Source: an uncultured Candidatus Actinomarina sp. (GTDB lineage Bacteria; Actinomycetota; Acidimicrobiia; Actinomarinales; Actinomarinaceae). Taken from it: 64,000 nt of DNA. A program made the position numbers and the translations under genes. Below the pieces are notes generated by a model. That model saw only the letters and a list, made by a program, of their open reading frames with translations, had not been told where the DNA came from and made no database searches. The stretch's first letter is position 1. Each line of letters opens with the position of its first letter. This document shows, one piece after another, positions 9,036 through 18,797 of this stretch. The DNA lies in assembly GCA_902619825.1 (NCBI GenBank), contig CACNFT010000001.1:199529-263528 (forward strand), written 5' to 3'.

Positions 9036-9412
9036 TATTTCATAACTTTCTTCTTACCTGCAATAGCAAATCTTGGACCTTTTCTTGTTCTTGCATTAGT
9101 GTGAGTTCTTTGACCTCTTACAGGTAATCCCGTTCTATGTCTAATACCTTGGTAAGTTCCAATTTCAGTTTTTCTTCTTATGTTTTGTGAAACATCTCTT
9201 CTCAAATCACCTTCAACTCTAAAATTTGATTCTATATATTTTCTTATTTTTGCAATCTCATCATTTGTAAGATTGTTTACTCTTGTGTCAGGATTTATTT
9301 CGAGATCATTACAAATGTCTTCTGCTCGTTTTGCGCCAATACCGTGTATGTATCTGAGTGAAGCTATAACTCTTTTTTCTCTTGGTATATCAATACCTGA
9401 AATTCTAGCCAA
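9035..9412 (-). CDS. rpsM: 30S ribosomal protein S13
   Basis: 125 residues. [15 protein letters not shown] at the start and [22 protein letters not shown] in the C-terminal half identify S13, the head protein contacting the P-site tRNA and forming bridge B1b. It starts 2 bases after the rpmJ stop. Confidence 0.98.
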   Translation of the reverse strand: MARISGIDIPREKRVIASLRYIHGIGAKRAEDICNDLEINPDTRVNNLTNDEIAKIRKYIESNFRVEGDLRRDVSQNIRRKTEIGTYQGIRHRTGLPVRGQRTHTNARTRKGPRFAIAGKKKVMK

Positions 9413-9414
9413 AC

Positions 9415-9531
9415 TTAACCTTGCCTTTGCTTATGTCTTGGGTTCCTTTTATTGATAACATATAGCTTGCCTTTACGACGAACTATTTGATCGTTAGGAC
9501 CTCTTTTTTTTATACTCGCTTTTACTTTCAT
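9415..9531 (-). CDS. rpmJ: 50S ribosomal protein L36, cysteine-free (zinc-independent) form
   Basis: 38 residues, found by reading the gap between rpsM and infA. It starts [11 protein letters not shown], continues with the conserved [11 protein letters not shown] and ends NPRHKQRQG. The four zinc ligands (three Cys and a His) of the usual C+ L36 are not all present: there are no cysteines. The ATG overlaps the infA TGA (ATGA). The position infA-rpmJ-rpsM is the canonical one, so this is the main L36, not a stress paralog elsewhere. Confidence 0.96.
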   Translation of the reverse strand: MKVKASIKKRGPNDQIVRRKGKLYVINKRNPRHKQRQG

Positions 9532-9752
9532 TTATGTCTCCAAGTAATCCTACCTCTTGTAGGATCATATGGTGATACTTCCATCTCTACTACATCACCA
9601 GGTAGAATTCGAATATACTTCATTCTCATTTTTCCTGATACATGTGCTAAGATTTCTGCTCCACTCTCAAGCTTGACCTTAAATGAGGCGTTTGGAAGAG
9701 TTTCAGTTACAGTCCCCTGTACTTTAATTATGTTCTTTTCTTTTTCTACCAA
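9528..9752 (-). CDS. infA: Translation initiation factor IF-1
   Basis: 74 residues, a single S1/OB-fold protein. It contains [21 protein letters not shown] and [11 protein letters not shown], both family blocks. It occludes the A site during initiation. It is coupled to rpmJ by an ATGA overlap and preceded by a 71-base gap after map. Confidence 0.97.
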   Translation of the reverse strand: MVEKEKNIIKVQGTVTETLPNASFKVKLESGAEILAHVSGKMRMKYIRILPGDVVEMEVSPYDPTRGRITWRHK

Positions 9753-9823
9753 AATTACCTGATTTTAAGACCGATTAACTAGATTAGTCTGATTATGAAC
9801 TATTACCAACAAATTTTGAAAAA

Positions 9824-10570
9824 TTACAATTCTGAAAAAATACACACTTCATCCTCCATTATTCCTATTACGTGTTCCCAGTGAGCGGATTTTTTTCCAT
9901 CAGCAGTCCTTACAGTCCATCCATCTGCATCAACTTTTGTATCTGCGGTACCTAAATTGAACATTGGTTCAATGCAGATTGCCATACCTTTTTTTAACTT
10001 AAATCCTTTATTTTTGATACCGTAATTTGGTACTTGTGGATCTTCATGCATTTCTAGTCCAATCCCATGACCAACATATTCTCTGACAACTCCGTAAGAA
10101 TTTTTCTTACCAATTTTTTCAATTTTATTACCAATAGTCCCTAGCTTTTGACCATCCTTTACAAGTTTTATTGCCTCGTAAAGGGCTTTTTTTGTAACAT
10201 CGATTAACTTCTGATCTTCACTAGAAATTTGTCCTATTCCATAAGTGAGAGCTGCGTCTGCATGAAACCCATTTACAGTACAACCAACATCAATTGATAA
10301 TATATCACCCTCTTCTATAACAAAATTTTTTGGAATTCCATGAACAATAACATCATTGGGTGATGCACAAATGTATGAAGGAAATCCTCTGTAATTTAGG
10401 AAATTTGAGACTGCATTTGATTTTTTAATTATCTCTTCTGCCTTTTTGTCTAATGTTTCTATTTTTGTTCCGGGTAAAGAAATATTTTGTAATTCTGCAT
10501 GAATGGTGGCAACTATTTTTCCCGCTTTTTTCATATTCATAAAATCTTCATTTGATTTGTAAGTAATCAT
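9824..10570 (-). CDS. map: Methionine aminopeptidase, type I
   Basis: 248 residues with all five metal-ligand contexts: DVGCTVNGFHADAA (two Asp), GHGIGLEMHEDP (His), IEPMFN (Glu) and HWEHVIGI (Glu). It removes N-terminal Met from nascent proteins. The ATGA overlap with adk and the position after secY-adk match the standard spc operon tail. Confidence 0.97.
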   Translation of the reverse strand: MITYKSNEDFMNMKKAGKIVATIHAELQNISLPGTKIETLDKKAEEIIKKSNAVSNFLNYRGFPSYICASPNDVIVHGIPKNFVIEEGDILSIDVGCTVNGFHADAALTYGIGQISSEDQKLIDVTKKALYEAIKLVKDGQKLGTIGNKIEKIGKKNSYGVVREYVGHGIGLEMHEDPQVPNYGIKNKGFKLKKGMAICIEPMFNLGTADTKVDADGWTVRTADGKKSAHWEHVIGIMEDEVCIFSEL

Positions 10571-11112
10571 AATTTCATAAACTTTGAAATTTCATTGAAT
10601 ATGTCATCAATCTCACCAAATGCATTTACAGAATTTAGAACTCCCATGTTGCTGTAATAGTCAACCAATGGAGTAGTCTCTTTTTTATAAACTTCAAATC
10701 GTACTTTTATGGATTCTTCGGTATCATCTTCTCTTCCACGATCCAACATACGCTTAACTAATTCTTCTTCATTAACCTCAAATAAAATTACGTTTTTAAT
10801 TTTCAAGTCATCAATCTCAAGACTTTCTGCCTGAGCGATTGTCCTGGGAAATCCATCTAATATAGCTCCGTTATCACAATCAGGTTTTCCTATCCTTTCA
10901 ATCAACATTGCCGTGACTAAATCATCAGATACAAGATTACCTTTGTTTAAAATGTCTTTAGCTATGAGACCTAGTTCCGTTTCATTTTCAACATGATCTC
11001 TTAACATTACCCCAGTAGATATATGGGGAAGCTTAAAAGTTTCAGATAATTTTTCAGCCTGAGTTCCTTTTCCTGCACCTGGTGGTCCAAGAAAAATAGT
11101 GATATTTGTCAA
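10567..11112 (-). CDS. adk: Adenylate kinase (short form)
   Basis: 181 residues. P-loop GPPGAGKGTQ at about 9-18, HISTGVMLRDH substrate region, and LDGFPRT. The LID is the short type (the segment around EDDTEESIKVRF), without the inserted zinc-binding cysteine loop of long bacterial enzymes. It catalyses ATP + AMP to 2 ADP. It overlaps both secY and map by 4 bases. Confidence 0.97.
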   Translation of the reverse strand: MTNITIFLGPPGAGKGTQAEKLSETFKLPHISTGVMLRDHVENETELGLIAKDILNKGNLVSDDLVTAMLIERIGKPDCDNGAILDGFPRTIAQAESLEIDDLKIKNVILFEVNEEELVKRMLDRGREDDTEESIKVRFEVYKKETTPLVDYYSNMGVLNSVNAFGEIDDIFNEISKFMKL

Positions 11113-12422
11113 TCAATAAATCCTTCGTAGTTTCTCATACTTAATTGACTCTCTATTTGTTTCATTGTTTCTAGTGCTACACCTACGGTAATGAGTATTG
11201 ATATACCACTGAAGCCCAAAGGAATATCCCAAATCGCTGACGCAATTGATGGTAAGACAGCTACAGATGCAAGGAAAACTGATCCAGGAAGAGTAATTCT
11301 GCTAATTATGTGTGATAAATAATTTGTTGTTGATATACCTGGACGAACACCAGGAACAAAACCTCCCTGCCTTCTTATCATGTCTGATTGTCTGACTGGA
11401 TCAAATTGGATAGTGGTATAAAAATATGTAAAGAATATTATCAACATTCCTAAAAAGAAAATATAAAACCAGCTAGTACCTTGTGAATTAGCTAGGTTGA
11501 CATCAATCCAGTTTCTAATTCCTGCAGTAATTGAGTTATCTTGGGGAAGAGAAGTTGCAATAAGTGCTGGAAAGAAAAGTACACTGGTTGCAAAAATAAC
11601 AGGAATGACACCAGCACTGTTGACCTTTAAAGGTATGTATGTACTTTGACCTCCCATAACTTTTCTACCTCTTACTCTTTTAGCAAATTGAATTGGAATT
11701 CTTCTTTGACCCTGCTCTACATAAATTATTCCAACAATCATGAGGAAAAACATAAGTACTAAAAAGCTAAATTGACCTATCCTACCTTGTCCAGCAGTCA
11801 CTTGATATGCACCACCAAAGCTAGCTGGTAATTGGCTTATGATACTTGCAAAAATAATTAAAGACATTCCATTTCCTATGCCTCTTTGAGAGATTAATTC
11901 TCCCAACCACATGATGAATGCTGTTCCAGCAGTCATTGTTAGAACAATTAATCCGACCCTAGACGGCGTATAGTTTGGTATTAAAGATATACCTCCAGTT
12001 AAACTTCCACGAGAAAATATATAAGTTAAACCTGTAGATTGTAACAATGCAAGAACAACTGTAATATATCTTGTCCATTGTGTGATTACTTTTCTTCCTG
12101 ATTCTCCCTCTTCCTGAAGCTTTTGCAACCTTGGAATTACAACTGTTAATAATTGCAAAATAATACTTGAAGTGATGTAAGGCATAATACCTAATGCAAA
12201 AACTGAAAATGTCTCTAATGCTCCCCCAGAAAACAAATTTAGTAGTCCATAAATACCTGCTTGAGAACCTGAGTCGGTCAGTCTTTGAACAGCTTCTAAA
12301 TCAACCCCTGGTACAGGAACTGCTGCTCCTAATCGATAAACTCCGAACATTAACAAAGTGAAAATAATTCTTTTTCTTAGATCAGGAATTTTAAACATGT
12401 ATTTGAAAATCGAAAGCTTCAT
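11109..12422 (-). CDS. secY: Protein translocase subunit SecY
   Basis: 437 residues with about ten membrane segments. The family signatures GVYRLGAAVPVPGVD (TM1 region), GIMPYITSSIILQLL (TM2) and the FVPGVRPG cytoplasmic loop are present. It is the central channel of the Sec translocon, with secE near 36.2 kb. It starts one base after rplO. Confidence 0.98.
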   Translation of the reverse strand: MKLSIFKYMFKIPDLRKRIIFTLLMFGVYRLGAAVPVPGVDLEAVQRLTDSGSQAGIYGLLNLFSGGALETFSVFALGIMPYITSSIILQLLTVVIPRLQKLQEEGESGRKVITQWTRYITVVLALLQSTGLTYIFSRGSLTGGISLIPNYTPSRVGLIVLTMTAGTAFIMWLGELISQRGIGNGMSLIIFASIISQLPASFGGAYQVTAGQGRIGQFSFLVLMFFLMIVGIIYVEQGQRRIPIQFAKRVRGRKVMGGQSTYIPLKVNSAGVIPVIFATSVLFFPALIATSLPQDNSITAGIRNWIDVNLANSQGTSWFYIFFLGMLIIFFTYFYTTIQFDPVRQSDMIRRQGGFVPGVRPGISTTNYLSHIISRITLPGSVFLASVAVLPSIASAIWDIPLGFSGISILITVGVALETMKQIESQLSMRNYEGFID

Positions 12423-12423
12423 A

Positions 12424-12873
12424 TTAAATCTCTATAACTTCTACAGTACCACCAGCATCTTCAATTTTCTTCTTCGCAGATTCACTTACAGCGTGTGCTT
12501 TTACGTTGACACTATTTGTAATTTCACCGTTACCAAGAATTTTTACAAAACCCTTTTTTCTTGTTAATCCATTTTTCTGAAGTATTTCTGGATCAATATC
12601 ACCTTTAAGGTTTTTATCTTGTAAATCAGAAACATTTACAACCACATACGACATTTTAGGAGTATTTTTTAGTCCCTTAAGTTTTGGGATTCTTCTATAG
12701 AGTGGAATTTGTCCGCCTTCAAAGTATGCAGGTACTGTTTTTCTTGCTCCTGTTCCTTTTGTCCCTCTTCCAGCAGTTTTTCCTCTTTTTCCAGCTTCTC
12801 CTCTTCCTTTGCGAATTTTTGATTTAGTTGAACCTGGGGTTGGCTTTAAATGATGAAATTTAATTTTACTCAT
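12424..12873 (-). CDS. rplO: 50S ribosomal protein L15
   Basis: 149 residues. Basic glycine-rich N-terminus (STKSKIRKGRGEAGKRGKT...), then FEGGQIPLYRRIPKLKG, then a globular C-terminus ending AGGTVEVIEI. ATGA-type 4-base overlap with rpmD. Confidence 0.98.
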   Translation of the reverse strand: MSKIKFHHLKPTPGSTKSKIRKGRGEAGKRGKTAGRGTKGTGARKTVPAYFEGGQIPLYRRIPKLKGLKNTPKMSYVVVNVSDLQDKNLKGDIDPEILQKNGLTRKKGFVKILGNGEITNSVNVKAHAVSESAKKKIEDAGGTVEVIEI

Positions 12874-13052
12874 TTAATTTCCTCTGTTTCTACAAGGTGT
12901 GCAACTTTATTAAGCATCCCTGTAAGACTTTCGTCAACCTCTCTTTCAACTGAAGAATTGATTTTTTTTAATCCAAGAGACTTTATAGTTTCTTTTGCTT
13001 TAAAACCTTGTCCAATAAGTGACCTTCTAAGTGTAATTTTAACCTTTGGCAT
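12870..13052 (-). CDS. rpmD: 50S ribosomal protein L30
   Basis: 60 residues. [29 protein letters not shown] is the L30 fold signature. The gene starts within the last 14 bases of rpsE and overlaps rplO. L30 is absent from some bacteria; it is kept here. Confidence 0.97.
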   Translation of the reverse strand: MPKVKITLRRSLIGQGFKAKETIKSLGLKKINSSVEREVDESLTGMLNKVAHLVETEEIK

Positions 13053-13590
13053 CTTCCTTTAACTTTCTTTCGGCTTTTGTATTTTCATATGCATCAACTA
13101 AACCTTTTGGAGCAATTTCCATAACATTCTTACCTCTTAATTTAGCTACTTCATCTGGTGTTCTTTGACCTAATAATCCATTAAGAGTTGCTTTCGCAAC
13201 ATTCAAATGAGTAGGAGATCCTAAAGACTTAGCAAGAATATCTTTAATTCCTGCTGCCTCAAGAACTTGTCGAACTGCACCACCAGCAATTACACCTGTA
13301 CCGGGAGCAGCTGGTTTTAATAAAACCTTAGAAGAGCCATGTTCTCCAGTAGTAGTATGTACTATCGTTGATCCAGCCATAGGTATAGGATGAATGTTCT
13401 TTTTTGCGTTTTCAATAGCTTTCTGTATTGCAAGCGGAACTTCCGAACCTTTTCCGTAACCTATTCCAGCATTACCGTTTCCATCACCAACAGCAACTAA
13501 AGCAGTAAATGCAAAGTTTCGACCACCTTTAACAACTTTTGCTACTCTATTTATGTGAATAACGTTTTCTTGTAATTCTATTTCAGCCAT
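13039..13590 (-). CDS. rpsE: 30S ribosomal protein S5
   Basis: 183 residues. The family block [21 protein letters not shown] begins the double-stranded RNA-binding domain, and [21 protein letters not shown] marks the C-terminal domain. It acts in decoding fidelity and the mRNA entry channel. One-base overlap with rplR. Confidence 0.98.
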   Translation of the reverse strand: MAEIELQENVIHINRVAKVVKGGRNFAFTALVAVGDGNGNAGIGYGKGSEVPLAIQKAIENAKKNIHPIPMAGSTIVHTTTGEHGSSKVLLKPAAPGTGVIAGGAVRQVLEAAGIKDILAKSLGSPTHLNVAKATLNGLLGQRTPDEVAKLRGKNVMEIAPKGLVDAYENTKAERKLKEDAKG

Positions 13591-13937
13591 TAGAACTTTA
13601 TACCTTTTTCTCTTACACCATCAGCTAAAGCTTTGACTCTACCATGGTAAATATATCCTCCACGATCAAAAACTGCTTCTTTGATGTTGTTCTTGTTAAG
13701 AATGTCGCCCATTAATTCTCCAACTTTTTTTGCAGTATCAATACTTAAATTATCACTCTTAAGCTCTTTTGATAATGTACTTGCTGATCCAATAGTTCTT
13801 TGATTTAAATCATCAATTGCTTGTACATATATATTTTTATTGCTCTTATATACAGCTAAACGCGGCTTACTTGCATCACCATACACTTTCTTTCTGATTC
13901 TAATTTTTCTTTTTGATCTTGAATCTAAACTTTTCAC
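13590..13937 (-). CDS. rplR: 50S ribosomal protein L18
   Basis: 115 residues. [20 protein letters not shown] and the C-terminal [23 protein letters not shown] are the L18 signature. It binds 5S rRNA together with L5 (rplE, same operon). Confidence 0.98.
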   Translation of the reverse strand: MKSLDSRSKRKIRIRKKVYGDASKPRLAVYKSNKNIYVQAIDDLNQRTIGSASTLSKELKSDNLSIDTAKKVGELMGDILNKNNIKEAVFDRGGYIYHGRVKALADGVREKGIKF

Positions 13938-13938
13938 T

Positions 13939-14493
13939 CTACGCTCCTGTAGTTGCTACTGCTGCTTTACCAGCTTTTCTTCTTACATATTCGTCTTGAT
14001 ATCTGATGCCTTTACCTTTATAAGGTTCAGGTGGTTTAATTGATCTAATATCCGCTGCGACTTGCCCAACCAAAGCTTTATCAATGCCCGAGACATTGAT
14101 TGTATTTTGATCTGGTACATCAAATGTAATATTTTCTACTTTTTTAAATATAACTGGATGTGAAAAGCCACAAAGTATCTCTAGATCATTACCTTTTAAT
14201 GTAACCCTGTGTCCAACACCTTGTAGTGTAAGAGTCTTTGAATATCCTTCGCTAACCCCGACAATATTATTTGCTACTAATGATCTATATAAACCATGTA
14301 AACTTTTTACTTGCTTCTCATCTGACTCTCTTGTGAATTGAAGAACATTATCAGATATTTCAAACTTTATTTTTTCTTCAAGAACCTCAGTAACCAATTC
14401 ACCTTTTGGACCTTTGACGTTGATTTTGTTTCCATCAATATTGATTTCAACTTTCTCGGGTATCTCAATTGGTTTATTGCCAATCCTGCTCAT
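13939..14493 (-). CDS. rplF: 50S ribosomal protein L6
   Basis: 184 residues from the ATG at 14493 (MSRIGNKPIEIPEKV), which overlaps the rpsH TGA as ATGA. A TTG two codons earlier is possible but gives the unusual start MVMSRIG. The C-terminal PEPYKGKGIRYQDEYVRRKAGKA is the family signature near the factor-binding site. Confidence 0.98.
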   Translation of the reverse strand: MSRIGNKPIEIPEKVEINIDGNKINVKGPKGELVTEVLEEKIKFEISDNVLQFTRESDEKQVKSLHGLYRSLVANNIVGVSEGYSKTLTLQGVGHRVTLKGNDLEILCGFSHPVIFKKVENITFDVPDQNTINVSGIDKALVGQVAADIRSIKPPEPYKGKGIRYQDEYVRRKAGKAAVATTGA

Positions 14494-14888
14494 GACCAAA
14501 CCTCACAAATAAGTTCTCCCCCAAGCTTTCTTTTTCTTGCTTCTGAATCAGATAATAAACCTCTAGAAGTAGAAACTACAACAGTACCTAAGCCTCCGTT
14601 GTTTCTTGGGAGTTTGTCAAAAGAAGAATAAACCCTTCTCCCTGGTTTAGATAATCTATTTAAACCAGCAATTACAGATTTTCCTTCATCTGAAAATTTG
14701 ATAGTCAAATTTAAAACTTTTTTTGCTCCATCGCCTTTTACTTGTACGTCACTAATATAACCTTCATCTTTAAAAAGTTTTGCGAGCTCAAATTTGAAAT
14801 TTGAGTGTGGAATCTCAACATTTGATTTTGACACAAGTGTTGCGTTTCTAACCCTTGTTAAAAAATCTGAAATAGGATCATTTACCAT
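14490..14888 (-). CDS. rpsH: 30S ribosomal protein S8
   Basis: 132 residues from the ATG at 14888 (MVNDPISDFLTRVRNA), two bases after the rpsN stop. A TTG start three codons upstream, overlapping rpsN, is possible. The C-terminal STSRGLLSDSEARKRKLGGEL region is the S8 signature. It binds the central domain of 16S rRNA and in many bacteria regulates this operon. Confidence 0.97.
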   Translation of the reverse strand: MVNDPISDFLTRVRNATLVSKSNVEIPHSNFKFELAKLFKDEGYISDVQVKGDGAKKVLNLTIKFSDEGKSVIAGLNRLSKPGRRVYSSFDKLPRNNGGLGTVVVSTSRGLLSDSEARKRKLGGELICEVWS

Positions 14889-14890
14889 CT

Positions 14891-15196
14891 TTACCAAGAA
14901 GCTTTCTTTATGCCTGGAAGCTCTCCTTTGAGTGCCAAGTCGCGAAAAGTATTTCGTGACATTCCAAATTTTCTTAAATTACCCCTAGGTCGTCCTGTTA
15001 CTTGGCACCTATTACGATGACGTGTTGCGGATGCATCTCTAGGCATCTTTGCAATCTTTTTTTGTGCTTCCCTTTTCTCATCATAAGTAGATTCAGGGTC
15101 ACGGATTACAGCTAATAATTCTTTTCTCTTTGATGAATAAAAATTTGCTGTTTCTTCTCTTTTATTATTTTTAACTATTTTACTTTTTTTAGCCAT
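14891..15196 (-). CDS. rpsN: 30S ribosomal protein S14, long cysteine-poor (zinc-independent) form
   Basis: 101 residues, the long form. The C-terminal block is [23 protein letters not shown] with a single cysteine (C64) instead of the two CxxC pairs of the short zinc-binding S14. In many high-GC Actinobacteria the short zinc form sits in this operon and the long form is a zinc-starvation paralog; here the zinc-free form holds the main operon position. Confidence 0.97.
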   Translation of the reverse strand: MAKKSKIVKNNKREETANFYSSKRKELLAVIRDPESTYDEKREAQKKIAKMPRDASATRHRNRCQVTGRPRGNLRKFGMSRNTFRDLALKGELPGIKKASW

Positions 15197-15198
15197 AA

Positions 15199-15744
15199 TT
15201 AATTCTCCCTAAACGGAAAGCCAAGTGAGTTAAGTAGCTCATATCCGCCTGAATTATCTTTTGCAGTAGTACAAATTGTTATATTCATTCCTCTGATATC
15301 TCTGACTTTATCATATTCAACTTCTGGAAATACCAGTTGCTCGTTCAGCCCAAGAGAGAAATTACCATTACCATCAAATGATTTTTTACTAAATCCTCTG
15401 AAATCTCGAATTCTTGGGACAACTACCTGTACAAACCGATCATAAAATTCCCACATTCTATTTCCTCTAAGTGTCACAGAAACCCCTATTGGCATTCCTT
15501 CACGAATTTTAAAACCCGCGATTGATTTTTTAGCTCTTTTTATAACTGGTTTCTGACCTGATATTGCAGTTAGTTCATCAACCATTGATTCAAGTGCTCT
15601 ACCATCTGTAGCAGCTTTTCCATCACCGATATTTATAACAATTTTTTCTAGTTTTGGAACAGCATTAGTGTTTTCAATATTTAATTGTTTCTTTAGTTCG
15701 TCAATTAATTGAGTTCTATATTGATCTTTAAGCCTCGGAATCAT
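15199..15744 (-). CDS. rplE: 50S ribosomal protein L5
   Basis: 181 residues. [34 protein letters not shown] and [20 protein letters not shown] are all L5 blocks. It binds 5S rRNA and contacts the P-site tRNA. ATGA overlap with rplX. Confidence 0.98.
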   Translation of the reverse strand: MIPRLKDQYRTQLIDELKKQLNIENTNAVPKLEKIVINIGDGKAATDGRALESMVDELTAISGQKPVIKRAKKSIAGFKIREGMPIGVSVTLRGNRMWEFYDRFVQVVVPRIRDFRGFSKKSFDGNGNFSLGLNEQLVFPEVEYDKVRDIRGMNITICTTAKDNSGGYELLNSLGFPFREN

Positions 15745-16043
15745 GCTTCATCTCCAGTTTGTGCTAAAACCCTAAATTTATTTCCATTTTTATCAAACTT
15801 ATATCTTACTCTTCCACTCTTTTTTTTGACAACCAGTGCAACATTTGAGGCATCTATTGGCATACTTTTATCAATAACTCCTCCTTGCATCGTTTGGCCT
15901 TGAGGTTTTTGATGTTTTTTATTTACATTTATCCCTTCAACTAAAACTTGATTCTTTTTTGGAAATACTTGCAAAACTTTACCTTCTTTACCATTGTCTT
16001 TTCCAGAAATAATTTTTACTGTATCACCTTTTTGTATTTTCAT
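15741..16043 (-). CDS. rplX: 50S ribosomal protein L24
   Basis: 100 residues. KOW motif at the N-terminus (IQKGDTVKIISGKDNGKEGKVLQVF) and GVNVNKKHQKP, the L24 signature. It is an early assembly initiator located near the exit tunnel. One-base overlap with rplN. Confidence 0.98.
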   Translation of the reverse strand: MKIQKGDTVKIISGKDNGKEGKVLQVFPKKNQVLVEGINVNKKHQKPQGQTMQGGVIDKSMPIDASNVALVVKKKSGRVRYKFDKNGNKFRVLAQTGDEA

Positions 16044-16411
16044 TACAAAACCTCCGGTGCAAGTGATACTATTCTCATAAATTTCTTCTCTCTTAATTCT
16101 CTACCAACTGGTCCAAAGATTCTTGTTCCTCTTGGTTGATCTTGATCGTTTAAAATCACGCATGCATTTTCATCAAACCTAATATAGGTACCATCTTTAC
16201 GTCTTGTTTCTTTACTAGTTCTGACAACAACAGCTTGTACAATATCACCTTTTTTTATCTGGCCACCAGGAACAGCATCTTTTACGGTTGCTGTAAAAAC
16301 ATCTCCCAAACCTGCATATCTAATTTTTGAACTGCCTTTTACCTTTATGCATAACACCTCTTTTGCGCCAGAGTTGTCAGCAACTTTTAATCTTGATTCT
16401 TTTTGTATCAT
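16043..16411 (-). CDS. rplN: 50S ribosomal protein L14
   Basis: 122 residues, invariant length. [22 protein letters not shown] at the start and [14 protein letters not shown] in the C-terminal half identify it. It contributes to intersubunit bridges. ATGA overlap with rpsQ. Confidence 0.98.
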   Translation of the reverse strand: MIQKESRLKVADNSGAKEVLCIKVKGSSKIRYAGLGDVFTATVKDAVPGGQIKKGDIVQAVVVRTSKETRRKDGTYIRFDENACVILNDQDQPRGTRIFGPVGRELREKKFMRIVSLAPEVL

Positions 16412-16671
16412 CTTGCTCTCTCAACAATCTCAGTAACTCTCCACATTTTTGTTTTAGATATTGGCTTAGTTTCAGTTATTTTTACAGTGTCCCCAACTTT
16501 TGCATCAAAACTCTCATCATGGGCATGAAGCTTTCTTGTTTTTTTAACAATTTTTCCATACTTTGGATGTTGAAATTGTAATTCAATAGACACGGTAACT
16601 GTTTTGTCTCTTTTATCAGAAACAACGACTCCTGTTCTTACTTTTCGAGATGTTCTTGGTTCATTACTCAT
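16408..16671 (-). CDS. rpsQ: 30S ribosomal protein S17
   Basis: 87 residues. [18 protein letters not shown] and the central [11 protein letters not shown] block are the S17 OB-fold signature. It is a primary 16S rRNA binder. 8-base overlap with rpmC. Confidence 0.98.
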   Translation of the reverse strand: MSNEPRTSRKVRTGVVVSDKRDKTVTVSIELQFQHPKYGKIVKKTRKLHAHDESFDAKVGDTVKITETKPISKTKMWRVTEIVERAR

Positions 16672-16879
16672 TATTCATTTCCGCATTCATGTCATTGATT
16701 TTTTGATTTAATATTGTGTTTGCTTGTGCAATTTCTTTCTTTATTTTTTTAAATACTGAAGTGTCTTCGATTTGACTCGTTGCTAACGCAAATCTTGAGT
16801 CCATTAATTCTTTTTTAAGATCTAAAATTTTATTTTCAAGTTCCATAATGGATAATTCTCTCAAATCATTTATGCTCAT
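16664..16879 (-). CDS. rpmC: 50S ribosomal protein L29
   Basis: 71 residues, two helices. [34 protein letters not shown] is the L29 signature. It sits at the tunnel exit, contacting SRP and trigger factor in other bacteria. It overlaps rplP and rpsQ. Confidence 0.97.
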   Translation of the reverse strand: MSINDLRELSIMELENKILDLKKELMDSRFALATSQIEDTSVFKKIKKEIAQANTILNQKINDMNAEMNNE

Positions 16880-17286
16880 ATATTCCTCTTTACAAATTTT
16901 GTTTTAATTGGCAATTTATGTCCTGCTTTTCTCATTGCTTCTTTTGCAATTTCTTCAGAAACACCAGAGATTTCAAAAATTATTTTTCCTGGTTTTACAA
17001 CTGCGACATAGTACTCAACGTTACCTTTACCTGATCCCATACGAACTTCAGCGGGTTTTTTTGTAATTGGTTTATGAGGAAAAATGTTTATCCAAACCTT
17101 TCCCCCTCTTTTCATTGTTCTTGTAATCGTTATTCTTGCAGCCTCAATTTGACGTGCTGTTATATATGAAGTCTCAACAGCTTGAAGTCCATAATCACCA
17201 AATGTCACTTCATTACCACCTTTTGAAAGACCTCTTCTTCTACCTCTATGTGATTTTCTATGTTTTGTCTTTTTTGGCATTAACAT
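16876..17286 (-). CDS. rplP: 50S ribosomal protein L16
   Basis: 136 residues. [19 protein letters not shown] start, [24 protein letters not shown] in the middle. It lies near the A-site tRNA elbow. Two bases separate it from rpsC. Confidence 0.98.
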   Translation of the reverse strand: MLMPKKTKHRKSHRGRRRGLSKGGNEVTFGDYGLQAVETSYITARQIEAARITITRTMKRGGKVWINIFPHKPITKKPAEVRMGSGKGNVEYYVAVVKPGKIIFEISGVSEEIAKEAMRKAGHKLPIKTKFVKRNI

Positions 17287-17288
17287 AT

Positions 17289-18179
17289 TTATTCTTCTTC
17301 CATTATTGATTTTTCTTGTTCGAATTGTTCTGTTGCCTCATTAGGTCTAATGCGATTACCCCCACCTGCTTCAACAATCTGTGAAGATGATTCGTTTGTT
17401 TTTTTACCACCACCAGCTTCAAGAATTCGTGATTTTTTAGTCTCACCTACGGCAGCTTCAACACGAGATTTAACAGATTTAACTCTTCCAGTAGCAGGTC
17501 CTCCGCTTGCTAAATTAGCTTCAGCTGCAATTTTATCTTGTCTTAGTTTGTTTGATCCTACAACATCACCTTTGTAAACCCAAACTTTTACTCCAATTGA
17601 ACCTACGGTTGTTTGCGCTGCTGCTCTTCCAAAATCAATATCAGCACGTAAAGTATGTAATGGGACTCTGCCTTCGCGGTACCATTCTCTTCTACCCATC
17701 TCTGCTCCACCAAGTCGTCCAGAACATTCAACTCTTACACCTTCTGCTCCAGCTTTAAGAGCACCCGTTACAGCTCTTTTCATAGCTCTTCTAAATGCAA
17801 CTCTGTTTTCTAATTGGTCTGCAACAGCTCTTGCTAATAATTGGGCGTCAAGTTCAGGCTCTCTAACTTCAATGATATTTAGTTTTACAGGTTGGCTGGA
17901 CAATTCTTCGAGTCCTTTTCTCAACCTATCTGCTTCTGCACCTTTTCTACCAATTACAACACCGGGTCTAGCTGTATGAATGTCAACTTGGACCTTGTCC
18001 CTTGTTCTTTCTATATCTATTCGAGAAACTGCACCTTTAATCAACTGTGAAGACAAGAACTCTCTAATTCTATAATCCTGATTAACCAGTTTTGTGTATT
18101 CTTTATCACTAAACCAACGTGACTTCCAGTCATTAACAATTCCAATTCTAAATGCGTAAGGATGTGTCTTTTGTCCCAT
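17289..18179 (-). CDS. rpsC: 30S ribosomal protein S3 with repeated C-terminal tail
   Basis: 296 residues. N-terminal [14 protein letters not shown] domain with [16 protein letters not shown], and the C-terminal domain [21 protein letters not shown]. The body ends near residue 215; about 70 further residues contain an imperfect duplication ([15 protein letters not shown] and [15 protein letters not shown]) and an acidic end. The tail is longer than in minimal S3 proteins of about 210-220 residues. It forms the mRNA entry site. Confidence 0.97.
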   Translation of the reverse strand: MGQKTHPYAFRIGIVNDWKSRWFSDKEYTKLVNQDYRIREFLSSQLIKGAVSRIDIERTRDKVQVDIHTARPGVVIGRKGAEADRLRKGLEELSSQPVKLNIIEVREPELDAQLLARAVADQLENRVAFRRAMKRAVTGALKAGAEGVRVECSGRLGGAEMGRREWYREGRVPLHTLRADIDFGRAAAQTTVGSIGVKVWVYKGDVVGSNKLRQDKIAAEANLASGGPATGRVKSVKSRVEAAVGETKKSRILEAGGGKKTNESSSQIVEAGGGNRIRPNEATEQFEQEKSIMEEE

Positions 18180-18532
18180 TACAATTCTCCATCTGCTGTG
18201 GTTAGTTCGATTACTAAGTGAGATGTTCTTTTGTTTATCCTTCCGGCTCTACCTCTAGCCCTTGGTCTAAATCTTTTTAAAATAGGTCCTTCATCTGCAG
18301 TAGCTTTTGAAATATAAAGATCACTTGAGCTTAAACCAAAATTATTCTCAGCATTTGCGATTGCGCTTTCAACAACTTGTGATATCTCATCAGCTGCTCT
18401 TCGTTTTGTAAATTTAAGGATATCCATGGCTTCTGAAACGGGTAGTCCTCTTATTAAATTTAATACTAACCTCAATTTGTAAGGTGATTGCCTTACATAT
18501 TTACTCTTTGCAGTAACTGTTTGATTTTCCAT
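18179..18532 (-). CDS. rplV: 50S ribosomal protein L22
   Basis: 117 residues. [22 protein letters not shown] and the tunnel-lining hairpin ending [17 protein letters not shown] identify it. One-base overlaps with rpsS and rpsC. Confidence 0.98.
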   Translation of the reverse strand: MENQTVTAKSKYVRQSPYKLRLVLNLIRGLPVSEAMDILKFTKRRAADEISQVVESAIANAENNFGLSSSDLYISKATADEGPILKRFRPRARGRAGRINKRTSHLVIELTTADGEL

Positions 18533-18795
18533 TAGCTTTGTCCTGGGTGTCCTTTAAATGTTCTTGTCGGAGCAAATTCTCCTAGTTTATGACCAACCAT
18601 TGCTTCCGTTACAAAAACTGGAATGTGTTGTCGACCATTATGAACTGCAATTGTTAAACCTACCATCTCAGGGACTATTGTAGATCTTCTACTCCATGTT
18701 TTGATTACACTTTTGTTTCCACTGTTTTGTGCTTCTTCAACCTTCACTAAGAGATGATTGTCTACAAATGGACCTTTTCTTAAGCTTCTTGACAT
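18532..18795 (-). CDS. rpsS: 30S ribosomal protein S19
   Basis: 87 residues. [16 protein letters not shown], then [21 protein letters not shown], then [14 protein letters not shown], the complete S19 pattern. Head protein forming a bridge with the large subunit. Confidence 0.98.
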   Translation of the reverse strand: MSRSLRKGPFVDNHLLVKVEEAQNSGNKSVIKTWSRRSTIVPEMVGLTIAVHNGRQHIPVFVTEAMVGHKLGEFAPTRTFKGHPGQS

Positions 18796-18797
18796 AA

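Noticed and set aside
9753-9823. Weak AGAC/GTCT inverted repeat between map and infA as a terminator
   Set aside because: The stem is only 4 bp with a long loop and no T-run; it is inside a co-oriented operon.
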